Shown here: one piece after another, positions 25,828 through 35,200 of the stretch
How positions within the stretch are numbered: the stretch's first letter is position 1
Layout of the letters: every line of letters begins with the position of its first letter
Source: Pararhizobium gei
GTDB taxonomy: Bacteria; Pseudomonadota; Alphaproteobacteria; Rhizobiales; Rhizobiaceae
Direction of reading: 5' to 3'
DNA: 64,000 bases
Assembly: GCF_029223885.1 (NCBI RefSeq)
Contig: NZ_CP119409.1
Coordinates: 708,001-772,000 of the forward strand
Made by a program: the position numbers and the translations under genes
Notes under the pieces: generated by a model
Seen by the model: only the letters and a program-made list of their open reading frames with translations
The model's database searches: none
Told to the model about the DNA's origin: nothing

Positions 25828-27843
25828 ATGAAAATTCGGGGCAAGATCTATCTCATTGTCGGTGTGATGAGCCTGATCACGCTGGCTGTGACAGCAATAG
25901 CATTGACCGTCGTCAATCAATACAACCGCAAGCTCGTCGAGTTCGACAATGTTTCCGACCGAGCCTTCAACGGCGAGCGGCTGAACCGGCTGGTGACGGC
26001 CGTCGTCATGGAAGCCCGCGGGATCTATGCGGCACCGACGAGCGAAAAGGCACAGCCCTTCGCTGAGGGGCTGCACAAGAATCTCGATAAGATGGACGAC
26101 CTTCTGGCCAACTGGAAAACCCTCGTTCCACAAGAACAACTCTCGGCATTCGACGCGGTCGTCGCCCGTGCTGCGGAGTTCCGCACCTTTCGCACGGAGA
26201 CGGCGCGACTGAGCCAGGAGGTCTCGCCACAGGACGCCAACGCACAGGGCAACAACGACCTGAACCGCGCCAACCGCAAGGCTTTCCAGGCCGAAATCGA
26301 TGCCATCGTGGAAGCCGACCGGCAGGCGCTGGATACTATCAAGGCCGAGGTGAGCGCCATTGAAAGTCGCATGATCCTGATGGTTCTTCTGACGGCAGGC
26401 CTGGGGCTTGTCGCCGGTATCGGCACGGCCTTTTACATCGGCACCCGGCAGCTAAGCCAGCCTATCCTGACACTCACAGGAGCGATGAAGCGGCTTGCGG
26501 ACGGCGATCTGACAACTGACGTGCCCTTTGCGGCTCGCAAGGACGAAATCGGCGAGATGGCCGACGCTGTGGAAGTCTTCAAGCGCAATGGCCTTGTGGT
26601 GCGCGATCTCAATGCGCATGAGACCGTCTTGCGCGAAAAAAGCGCCGAGCTGCAGGCCAGCATCGCGACGGTTGTGGCCGCCGCCGCCGCCGGCGATTTC
26701 ACGCGCCGCATCGACAAGGACTATGGCGACGACGGCCTGAACCGGTTCGCGGCCAGTGTCAACGAACTTGTCGGCAGCGTCGACAGCGGCATCGGCGAGA
26801 CCCGGCGGGTAATCGCGAGCCTTTCCGGAGGGGACCTGACGCAAAGTATGAACGGCACCTTCCAGGGCGCTTTTGCCGAACTGCAGCAGAACGTCAACGA
26901 AACGCTGTTCACCCTGCAGAAGACCCTGCGCGAGGTCAGCGTCACCACGGATTCGATCAACGGCAATTCCAGCGAATTGCGCAGTGCCGCCGACGATCTG
27001 TCCAAGCGCACGGAGCAGCAGGCGGCCGCGCTCGAGGAGACGTCAGCAGCACTGGACGAGATCACGGTTGCCGTGCGCCAGTCGACCGATCGCGCCCAGG
27101 AAGCGACGGTCATGGTCACCGAGGCCAAGCAGAGCGCTGCGCAGTCCGGTGCCGTCGTGCGCAACGCCGTAGAGGCGATGGGCCGGATCGAGCAGGCATC
27201 GAGGGAGATCGGCCAGATCACCAACGTGATCGACGAGATCGCCTTTCAGACCAATCTGCTCGCCCTCAATGCCGGCGTCGAGGCCGCGCGGGCCGGGGAT
27301 GCGGGCAAGGGCTTTGCCGTCGTCGCGCAGGAAGTGCGCGAACTTGCCCAGCGCGCTGCCAGTGCTGCGAAGGATATCAAGGGACTGATCGCAAAATCGG
27401 GTACCGAGGTCGCGACCGGCGTCAAGCTGGTGCAGGAAACCGGCCAGGCGCTCGGACAGATCGAAACACGCGTGCTGAAGATCAACGACCATATCCATTC
27501 GATCGCAACCGCGGCCAAAGAGCAATCGACCGGCCTTGGCGAGGTCTCCACCGCCATCAACCAGATGGACCAGGTGACGCAGCAGAACGCCGCCATGGTG
27601 GAGGAAGCCAATGCTGCCACCCACAAGCTGTCCGCGGAAGCAGACAGTCTCGCCCGGCTGATCTCGCACTTCAAGCTGGACGCCGATGCAGCACCGATGC
27701 GGCCCGTTTCCCTGGTGCGCGAGACGGCCCGTCCTGTCGCCTCGCCGGCGCGTAAAATGCTCGGCAATGTCGCCCGCGCCTTCGGCGGCTCATCCGCCGC
27801 ATCCTCGGCGGCGACAGCAAAGGACAACTGGGAAGAATTCTGA
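25828..27843 (+). CDS. Methyl-accepting chemotaxis protein
   Basis: A 671-residue chemoreceptor. Membrane helices lie near residues 9-32 and 188-212 and enclose a helical periplasmic sensing domain of about 155 residues. A HAMP domain follows (about 210-265) and a second HAMP-like segment (about 270-375). The signalling domain has the conserved hairpin tip around VIDEIAFQTNLLALNAGVEA. The last five residues are NWEEF, like the CheR/CheB-docking pentapeptide NWETF, so it may recruit the adaptation enzymes. The ligand is not evident. A rho-independent terminator follows. Confidence 0.95.
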   Translation: MKIRGKIYLIVGVMSLITLAVTAIALTVVNQYNRKLVEFDNVSDRAFNGERLNRLVTAVVMEARGIYAAPTSEKAQPFAEGLHKNLDKMDDLLANWKTLVPQEQLSAFDAVVARAAEFRTFRTETARLSQEVSPQDANAQGNNDLNRANRKAFQAEIDAIVEADRQALDTIKAEVSAIESRMILMVLLTAGLGLVAGIGTAFYIGTRQLSQPILTLTGAMKRLADGDLTTDVPFAARKDEIGEMADAVEVFKRNGLVVRDLNAHETVLREKSAELQASIATVVAAAAAGDFTRRIDKDYGDDGLNRFAASVNELVGSVDSGIGETRRVIASLSGGDLTQSMNGTFQGAFAELQQNVNETLFTLQKTLREVSVTTDSINGNSSELRSAADDLSKRTEQQAAALEETSAALDEITVAVRQSTDRAQEATVMVTEAKQSAAQSGAVVRNAVEAMGRIEQASREIGQITNVIDEIAFQTNLLALNAGVEAARAGDAGKGFAVVAQEVRELAQRAASAAKDIKGLIAKSGTEVATGVKLVQETGQALGQIETRVLKINDHIHSIATAAKEQSTGLGEVSTAINQMDQVTQQNAAMVEEANAATHKLSAEADSLARLISHFKLDADAAPMRPVSLVRETARPVASPARKMLGNVARAFGGSSAASSAATAKDNWEEF

Positions 27844-27868
27844 TCCGGGCTGTTTGATGTTTCAAGTG

Positions 27869-27910
27869 AGCCCGCGCTGGAACGATGTCCGGCGCGGGCT
27901 TCCTTTTTTC
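27869..27910 (+). terminator. Rho-independent terminator after the chemoreceptor gene
   Basis: Nine-bp arms AGCCCGCGC (27869-27877) and GCGCGGGCT (27892-27900) followed by TCC and six Ts, 25 bp after the stop. Confidence 0.88.
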
Positions 27911-28079
27911 CGGCACCGGGAAATGCAGGTGTCGGGCCTCGGACATCCGCCCCAGCACAGGCTCTGCCCGTTGCAGGCGGCGATTGGAAAATGCGCCGTC
28001 CTCCTCTATGATGTGTCGGGCAGAGAACCGTTCTTCCGCGACACGAAATCTTCGGTCGTCTGGCAAAGGCGCAAGAACC

Positions 28080-29585
28080 ATGACGACCGACATTGTTGCA
28101 AATCCGGATGATGCCGCCGGCCGAAAGACGCCTTCGCCGAAAATCGGGTTTCTGCATGGGCTGTCTGGCCGACTGCTGCTGCTGACCGTCGCTTTCGTCA
28201 TGCTTGCCGAAATCCTGATCTTCGTGCCCTCGGTGGCGAGCATGCGCATCCGCTGGCTTGAGGACCGGCTCAACACCGCAGCGGCCGCAGGCGTGGTGGT
28301 GGACGGGCTTGAGGATGTGCAACTGTCGCGCATGGTGCAGCAGGATACGCTGATGGCAACCGGCACCAAGGCCATCGTGCTGAGGCGCAAGGACGAATCA
28401 CGGCTGATCGCTGCGGAAGACATGCCGCCGCAGGTTGATGCGCAATACGATGTCGCCGCCATGTCGCCGATCGCCGCGATCCGGGATGCTTTCGATACAC
28501 TGCTGTTTGGTGGCGACAAGGTCGTCCGTATCTACGGCCCGGTGGGCGACGGTCATTCAGCCATTATCGAGGTGGTGATGGAGGATGCCAGCCTGCGCAA
28601 GGCAATGCTGACCTATTCCCGCAACATGTTTTTCCTGTCGCTTGCGATATCGCTGTCCACGGCCGTGCTGATCTTCCTCTCGATCCGCCGGCTGATGATC
28701 GCGCCGATGCGCCGCATGACCGCCAATATGCAGGAATTTGCCGCCGATCCTGCCGATCCCGCCCGCATCATGATGCCGCCGCCGGGAAATGATGAACTTT
28801 CCGTCGCCGGCCGGCATCTGGCAGCCATGCAACAACAGCTACAGAAAACCTTGAAGCAACAGAAAAATCTTGCCGATCTCGGGCTTGCCGTCTCAAAGAT
28901 CAATCATGACATGCGCAACATACTGTCGTCGGCCCAGCTCATCTCGGACCGGCTTGCCGATGTAGACGATCCGATCGTCAAGCGTTTCGCCCCGACGCTG
29001 TTGCGCACCATCGACCGTGCCGTCGGTTACACCACTGAGGTGCTGTCCTATGGCCGCACGACCGAACCCGAACCGCATCGCCGGTTTCTGGCGCTACGGC
29101 CGCTGGTCGGCGATGTCGCGGAGATGCTGGCGATCGATCCCGCTTCCGGCGTCGATTTTCGCATCCAGGTTCCAGAGGAACTGCAGGTGGATGCCGACAG
29201 CGAACAGTTGTTCCGCGTCGTCCACAATATTTGCCGCAACGCCGTACAGGCGCTGATGAACGATCCCGGCGAAGACGCATCGGCGCGGATCGTCACTGTA
29301 TCCGCGATACGCACCGGCAGCGTCGTCAGCCTGACGGTGGATGACACCGGCCCGGGCATGCCGTCAAAGGCGCGGGAAAACCTCTTTGCGGCCTTCCGCG
29401 GCTCTGCCCGCTCCGGCGGCACCGGGCTTGGACTGGCGATTGCCCGCGAGCTGGTGCTTGCCCATGGCGGCACGATTGCTCTCGTGGAGAAGCCGGGACC
29501 CGGAACCCAGTTCCGCATCGAACTGCCGGACCGCCCCGTGCCGCTCGACGCCTTCCGCGCCAGACCCCGTACCCAAAAGGACTAG
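28080..29585 (+). CDS. Membrane-bound sensor histidine kinase
   Basis: A 501-residue kinase. Two membrane helices (about residues 30-55 and 185-205) flank a periplasmic domain of about 130 residues. HAMP-like sequence and a coiled coil (HLAAMQQQLQKTLKQQKNL) lead to an H-box of the less common NHDMRN type (His276) in a variant HisKA domain. The ATPase domain has NICRNAVQAL, DDTGPGMP and SGGTGLGLAIARELV. No response regulator is adjacent. The ATG follows a terminator by about 170 bp; a longer open frame upstream is probably not translated. Confidence 0.92.
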   Translation: MTTDIVANPDDAAGRKTPSPKIGFLHGLSGRLLLLTVAFVMLAEILIFVPSVASMRIRWLEDRLNTAAAAGVVVDGLEDVQLSRMVQQDTLMATGTKAIVLRRKDESRLIAAEDMPPQVDAQYDVAAMSPIAAIRDAFDTLLFGGDKVVRIYGPVGDGHSAIIEVVMEDASLRKAMLTYSRNMFFLSLAISLSTAVLIFLSIRRLMIAPMRRMTANMQEFAADPADPARIMMPPPGNDELSVAGRHLAAMQQQLQKTLKQQKNLADLGLAVSKINHDMRNILSSAQLISDRLADVDDPIVKRFAPTLLRTIDRAVGYTTEVLSYGRTTEPEPHRRFLALRPLVGDVAEMLAIDPASGVDFRIQVPEELQVDADSEQLFRVVHNICRNAVQALMNDPGEDASARIVTVSAIRTGSVVSLTVDDTGPGMPSKARENLFAAFRGSARSGGTGLGLAIARELVLAHGGTIALVEKPGPGTQFRIELPDRPVPLDAFRARPRTQKD

Positions 29586-29762
29586 CTCACGGGGCTTCCC
29601 ATCAGAGATGGTTGAGGCGCCATGACGCGTGATTCATAAAATAAATCAAAGCTCTATCTCAATAAAACTGCAAAAAAAGATCTTTTTCCTGAAATTCGCT
29701 TGCATTCCCGGGTCGGACGTTTTAGAGGATCGCCACGCAAGCAGTTATCGCCGCTTTGCGCC

Positions 29763-29839
29763 GCACCCGTAGCTCAGCTGGATAGAGCACCAGACTACGA
29801 ATCTGGGGGTCGGGCGTTCGAATCGCTCCGGGTGCACCA
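29763..29839 (+). tRNA. tRNA-Arg (anticodon ACG)
   Basis: A 77-nt cloverleaf with CCA encoded. The acceptor stem pairs GCACCCG with CGGGTGC. The D-arm is AGCTCAGCTGGATAGAGC. The anticodon stem CCAGA/TCTGG encloses a loop with anticodon ACG at 29797-29799, read as inosine-34 after editing, for CGU/CGC/CGA arginine codons. The T-loop TTCGAAT is canonical. The gene is followed by an AT-rich stretch with a foreign-looking glycosyltransferase gene. Confidence 0.97.
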
Positions 29840-30081
29840 TTTTCGTGAGCTTGTTAGGAAAATGCAGTAGCGGTTGTTGAACATGTTTGTTAGCGGTTGC
29901 GAGATTATCATGCTTGCAAGCTCCTAAATTGGACCGTTCCCTCGTTTTTCGCTGAGCTGCGCAACTGGTCGAAATCTTCAATGTTCACTTATCGTCGCAC
30001 TTGGCGAGTCAAGTGATATGCTTTAGAGCTATCATGCGCTACTAATGCGAAAATCTTGCAACAACAGATGGAATAAGTTCA

Positions 30082-30846
30082 GTGCGAAAGTGGTATTTGT
30101 GCATAAATGAAAAAGGCTTCAAAAGCTCGGTTGAGATGATTCGAGCCGCGGTGAACTCTGCGCGTGCCAATACTGATCTTGTACCGCATTGCGTTTACTC
30201 GGGAGAAGACGCATCACACATTTCTGAACTTGAGAATATGGGGATAAAAGTAATCCGTCATCGCTCAACCTTCGAAGATGATCTTAGATTCGCGTATGGG
30301 AAAGAGTATGATACTTTCTCTGGACATTGGTTACGAATTGATTTGCCGGTATTAGAGGAAGAGGATGAATATATACTTTATACAGATAATGATGTAATTT
30401 TTTTAGCTCCACCCGAAGATATTAAGCCAAATTTGATCGCTGCGGCACCTGAGTTCGATCAGAAAAAGCTTACATATTTTAGTAGTGGGGTCCTAGTCAT
30501 GAACGTGAATGGCATGCGTGAAGTACGTGCGCCGTTTCTTGAGCAGATAAAAAGTAGATTGCGTGGAGATTTCCGCTATCCAGCCCACGACCAACAGAGC
30601 TTTAATAAGTTTTTTTATGGGTCTTACGACCATTTGCCGTTGACCATGAATTGGAAGCCGTTTTGGGGCATAAGCGACGATGCAAGAATCGTTCATTTTC
30701 ATGGACCTAAACCACTGCATGCCCGGATGCTAGCAAACGGCGGTGGCGATCGCTTTATGCCGATTTACAAGGAGCTTTGGCAAAAATCTCCGGAGGCTTA
30801 CGCTAAATACTCAGATTTGTACGATGAATACAAAAATAAAAATTGA
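30082..30846 (+). CDS. Putative GT-A fold glycosyltransferase (GT8-like), AT-rich
   Basis: A 254-residue protein with features of retaining GT-A glycosyltransferases. YTDNDVIF near residue 105 supplies a DxD-type metal site, SSGVLVMNV follows, and near the C-terminus NWKPFW and IVHFHGPKP resemble the HFxGxxKPW end of family 8. The sugar donor and acceptor are unknown; a cell-surface glycan is a reasonable guess. The gene starts at GTG and is visibly richer in A and T than its neighbours, with codons rare elsewhere here. Placed 240 bp after tRNA-Arg, it looks horizontally acquired. No partner genes are adjacent. Confidence 0.7.
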   Translation: MRKWYLCINEKGFKSSVEMIRAAVNSARANTDLVPHCVYSGEDASHISELENMGIKVIRHRSTFEDDLRFAYGKEYDTFSGHWLRIDLPVLEEEDEYILYTDNDVIFLAPPEDIKPNLIAAAPEFDQKKLTYFSSGVLVMNVNGMREVRAPFLEQIKSRLRGDFRYPAHDQQSFNKFFYGSYDHLPLTMNWKPFWGISDDARIVHFHGPKPLHARMLANGGGDRFMPIYKELWQKSPEAYAKYSDLYDEYKNKN

Positions 30847-30951
30847 GTTTAGTCAGAAAAACACCGCTTTCTCAGCTCTGAAGTTCAATTTTGAGCTGTC
30901 AAGTTACTGTAAGGTGTCAAAATGTTGGGCGATCTAATATCGCTGTTTTGA

Positions 30952-31389
30952 CTATTTAATACTAAAGCTCGCCAAGGCAGCCAGCGTTTTATCATCTGGC
31001 TGCCCCGCAAAATAGTCGTCGATCACCGTCTGAAACGGTCTGGAATCCTCCGCAACCTCCCGGAACAGTGTCATCGATGACCGCAGCTTCATGTCGTCGG
31101 GCGAGCCGAAGATCTCGCGGGCAGTGCGGCCGGTGTGTGCATTGAGGGTCTGGGTGCAGCGTAGAAGGCGGGGGCCGAGCAGGGGATGGGCAAGATAGGC
31201 CCGCGCCTCGGCAAGCGTGGAGATGGCGTAGCGAACCGCCGTTGGAGAGGAACCAAGCCCCGCAATCTGCGGAAAGATGAACCACATCCAGTGGCTTCGC
31301 TTGTGGCCGTCCATCAGTTCGGCAAGGACGATGTCGTAGATCGCTTCCTGCGCATCGACGAAACGTTGGAGGTTGAAAGGGTCATTCAT
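30952..31389 (-). CDS. DUF1810 family protein
   Basis: A 145-residue protein beginning MNDPFNLQRFVDAQE, with the conserved core SHWMWFIFPQIAGLGSS and a HPLLGPRLLRCTQTLN segment, all typical of DUF1810 (sometimes mislabelled calpastatin). It has no membrane segment or known catalytic motif. The biochemical function is unknown, though distant links to ADP-ribose-type folds have been suggested for the group. The ATG chosen gives the family N-terminus; the frame is open 84 bp further upstream. It lies downstream of the IMPACT-family gene on the same strand, possibly one transcript. Confidence 0.88.
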   Translation of the reverse strand: MNDPFNLQRFVDAQEAIYDIVLAELMDGHKRSHWMWFIFPQIAGLGSSPTAVRYAISTLAEARAYLAHPLLGPRLLRCTQTLNAHTGRTAREIFGSPDDMKLRSSMTLFREVAEDSRPFQTVIDDYFAGQPDDKTLAALASFSIK

Positions 31390-31485
31390 CTCTGTTGCAT
31401 CCCGCTCGGTCGCTATGGCTGTCCATGATGTCCGATAGATCGAACGCCCGGTAAGTCGGTAGGTTCCTATCATCGATCCTTGGTA

Positions 31486-32070
31486 TCAGTCGTCCACAAC
31501 AAGCGTCGCCCGGCCGCGGCTGAGGTCCAGCACCAGGGCCGCCGCATCGACCGCCAGCATTCTCGGGATCAGCAGCGAAAGATGCGCGCCTGTTTCGGTG
31601 AAGCTTTCCGATGCGATGGCAATGCCGAAAGCCGGAAGCCGCGCCTTGATCAAGGCGAGGTCGGAAAAGTGGCAGGCAACGGTGCCGGAGATCGTATCGA
31701 CGATCTCGATTTTCTCTGCTGCCCGAAGGCACATGGCAACCGTGCCGCCATAGGCGCGCATCAGCCCGCCGCTGCCGAGAAGCGTTCCGCCGAACCAGCG
31801 GATGACGAGTGCCACGACATGATCCAGCAACTGGCCGTCGATCGCCTGCAGGATCGGCTTTCCCGCCGTGCCGCCGGGCTCGCCGTCGTCGCTGAAACGG
31901 TAGACCTGGCCGATGCGGAAGGCCCAGCAATTGTGGCTTGCGGTCGGGTCGGAATGGCGGGCGATGAAGCCCCTGGCTTCGTCCTCATTGGAAACGGAGC
32001 CGCAGAGCGCCTGAAAGCGGCTCCTCTTGATGTCCTGGCTATGGGTTTCGAGGCGCTGAAGCGTAAACAT
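31486..32070 (-). CDS. IMPACT/YigZ family protein
   Basis: A 194-residue protein with the UPF0029 (IMPACT N-terminal) domain over about 1-115: SRFQALCGSVSNEDEARGFI, CWAFRIG, FSDDGEPGGTAGKPIL and VIRWFGGTLLGSGGLMRAYG are hallmark blocks. A ferredoxin-like C-terminal domain (DUF1949-type) follows. Bacterial members are thought to bind nucleic acid or ribosomes; the exact role is unclear. An in-frame ATG 24 bp upstream is an alternative, and neither start has a clear Shine-Dalgarno. It is followed by the DUF1810 gene. Confidence 0.92.
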   Translation of the reverse strand: MFTLQRLETHSQDIKRSRFQALCGSVSNEDEARGFIARHSDPTASHNCWAFRIGQVYRFSDDGEPGGTAGKPILQAIDGQLLDHVVALVIRWFGGTLLGSGGLMRAYGGTVAMCLRAAEKIEIVDTISGTVACHFSDLALIKARLPAFGIAIASESFTETGAHLSLLIPRMLAVDAAALVLDLSRGRATLVVDD

Positions 32071-32279
32071 GATCGCGTTATTGCAGGGAAGCATCGAGCA
32101 GGGAACCCCATTGTCGCCGACTGCCGATCCTCAAGGATGCGATCGACAGCGGCAAGCCGGCAGAGAGACACCACTGAAATCGGAAAGCTTCACACGAAGG
32201 GGAGAGCGGGGCTCTCCATCCCCGCTTTATAGGGTGTCAGAAGCGGCAGACCGGACATTCACGTCCCGCGAACAGTGTC

Positions 32280-35200
32280 TCATCCAATCGACATCAGGCT
32301 TGCATTGCCGCCGGCTGCCGCAGTGTTGATGCTGGTGGAGACTTCCTCCAGCAGCCAGTTGAGGCAATAAACGTCGGGATTTCGGGCAAGCTCCCCGGGC
32401 GATGCCGCCTGAACGAGAACAAGGGGACCGGGCAGGGCCGAGATCGTTGTATTGACTGCGCGTATCCGCTCGCCATCCCCCTCGATCAGCGCGCCGGCGA
32501 AGGGCGCATCCGTCGTCCAGTCGCTGGTGAAGGACAGACGCGCAGCAACCGTCGCCGGCAGCGCCGAAAGGGCGGCACAAAAGCCGGACGCGCCATCGAT
32601 GACGGCGAAATTGCCGGTGGCAAGCACGGCCGACAGCTGACGGTAGAGGCCCGTTTCGGTCTCAGGCACCAGCAGGATACGGCCGCGCGGATGCAGCGCG
32701 TAGAGATTGCGCTCGCCGACCGGACCGGCAAGCTCGGTCATCAGCCCGAGCGCCGATTGCCCGCCGGTCTCACGGGCGGCCTGAGCTTCCGCCTTGAGGC
32801 CCTTTTCGTCGAGCCACCGGGCGAAATCGGAGAGTGCCGGATCCGTGTGTACCGAACTATGCTGTGGCGGCACCGGCGGCTTTGCAACAAGGCGGCCAAG
32901 ATAAAGCGGCCCTCCCGCTTTCGGCCCGGTGCCGGAAAGCCCGCGACCGCCAAAGGGCTGCACGCCGACCACCGCGCCGATGATGTTGCGGTTGACGTAG
33001 AGATTGCCAGCTTTCACGCGGCTCGTGACATGGGCAATGGTCTCGTCGAGGCGCGTGTGCAAACCGAAGGTCAGCCCATAGCCCGTCGCGTTGATGTCGT
33101 CGATCAGCCGGTCGAGTTCGTCGCGCTCGTAGCGCAGCACATGCAGGACGGGGCCGAAGACTTCCCGTTTCAGATCGGAAAGCCGGCTGAGTTCGATGAT
33201 GGTCGGCGGCACGAACGTGCCCTCTGCGGTAGCGGGCGAAAGGGCGATCTGCTCGACCTTGGCGCCAATTTCGCGCATCGTTGCGACATGACCTTCGATG
33301 ATGCCCCTGGCTTCCGCCGTAATCACCGGGCCGACATCGACAGCGAGGCGGTCGGTGCGGCCGATATCGAGTTCATGCAGCGCGCCTTTCAACATGGACA
33401 GAACACGGTCGGCCACGTCGTTCTGCAGGCACAGCACGCGCAGCGCCGAGCAGCGCTGTCCGGCACTGTCGAAGGCCGAAGCGATGACATCGGCCACCAC
33501 CTGTTCGGCAAGAGCCGAGCTGTCGACGATCATGGCGTTCTGGCCGCCGGTTTCGGCAATCAGCGGTATCGGCTTTCCGGACAGCGACAGACGATCCGCC
33601 AGCTGGCTCTGGATCAGCCGGGCGACCTCGGTGGAACCCGTGAACATGACACCGGCAATATCCTTGGACCCCACAAGCGCCGCCCCGACGCGCCCATCGC
33701 CCGGAAGGATCTGCAGGGCTTCGGCCGGAACGCCGGCTTCATGGAGAATGCGCACACCTTCGGCGGCAATCAGCGGCGTCTCCTCGGCCGGCTTGGCCAG
33801 AACCGGATTGCCGGCGACGAGAGCGGCCGCGATCTGGCCGGTGAAGATCGCCAGCGGGAAATTCCAGGGGCTGATGCAGACGATCGGCCCGAGCGCATGG
33901 TGAGCAGGGCCGAGCGTACGGCCGGCCTGTTCGGCGTAATAGCGCAGAAAGTCGATTGCCTCGCGCACCTCCGCAATCGCGTTCGGCAGCGACTTGCCGG
34001 CTTCGCGCATAATCAGGCCCAGCAGTGCTGGCATCCGCTGCTGCATCAGGTCCGCGGCACGAAGCAGGCATAGCGCCCGCTCCGGGGGAAGAACAGCGCT
34101 CCACTGCGCGCCTTCGGCAAGAGCGATCTTCACGGCGCGGCAGGCGTCGTCTTCCGTTGTTTCTATTACGGTGCCGACCCGGTCGCGGTGGTCGCCGGGG
34201 TTGAGCACGGCGCGGGCATCCCCGCGGATTGTCTGGTTTCCGAGCTGGGGAGCCGCCTGCCAGTCGTTTTCCGCGCTCGCCTTCAGCGCATCCGACAGCA
34301 TGGCCAGCGAGGCTTCGTTCGAAAGGTCGATCCCGGCCGAATTGGTGCGGCCGGCATAAAGGTCGGATGGCAGCTTGATCTGTTCGTGCTGCGCACCCAT
34401 CACGGGCATGGCGCGAACGATATCGACGGGATCGGCGATCAGTTCGTCCACGGAGACTGCCGGATCGGCGATGCGGTTGACGAAGGAGGAATTGGCGCCG
34501 TTTTCAAGCAGCCGGCGCACGAGATAGGCCAGCAGCGTTTCATGCGTCCCGACCGGCGCATAGATGCGGCAGGGGCGGTCGAGATTGTCCTTGCCGACGA
34601 CTTCGTCGTAAAGCGGTTCGCCCATGCCGTGCAGGCACTGGAACTCGTAGTCGCCGACCTTGAAATCGGGACCGGCCATCTCGTAGATCGCCGCCAGTGA
34701 CTGGGCGTTGTGGGTCGCGAACTGCGGGAAGATCACATCCTTCGCTTCCAGAAGCTTGCGGGCGCAGGCAGCGTAGGAGACGTCGGTGTAGATCTTGCGC
34801 GTATAGACCGGAAAGCCATCGAGACCATCGATCTGGGCGCGCTTGATCTCGGCGTCCCAATAGGCGCCTTTGACGAGGCGGACCATCATCCGGTGGTTCG
34901 AACGGCGGGCAAGATCGATGATGAAATCGAGCACGAAGGGGCAGCGCTTGCCATAGGCCTGAACAACGAAGCCGACGCCGTTCCAGCCGGACAGGTCCGG
35001 ATCGACGCGCAGCGCTTCCAGAAGGTCCAGCGACAGCTCCAGCCTGTCGGCCTCCTCGGCGTCGATGTTCAGGCCGATATCGTAGCTCTTGGCGATCAGC
35101 GCCAGAGCCTTCACCTTGGGCAGCAGTTCGGTCATGACGCGGGCAGACTGGGCGCGGACATAGCGCGGGTGCAGCGCCGACAGCTTGATCGAAATGCCGG

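Noticed and set aside
29674..29687. AAAAAGATCTTTTT palindrome before tRNA-Arg
   Set aside because: It could be a weak terminator of the histidine kinase gene, but it is A/T only apart from the centre and lies 90 bp after the stop; chance in an AT-rich gap is a sufficient explanation.
29745..29981. Small minus-strand frame across tRNA-Arg
   Set aside because: It covers the tRNA on the opposite strand and has no ribosome site or family; such frames are a known by-product of tRNA sequence.
29763..31000. Classical integrative element at tRNA-Arg
   Set aside because: Although the flank is AT-rich, I found no integrase gene and no direct repeat of the tRNA 3' end downstream, so only a small foreign insertion is suggested, not an integrative element.
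32205..32226. Inverted repeat AGCGGGG / CCCCGCT as putA terminator
   Set aside because: The stem is only 7 bp and no T-run follows in the putA direction, so it was not listed as a terminator.
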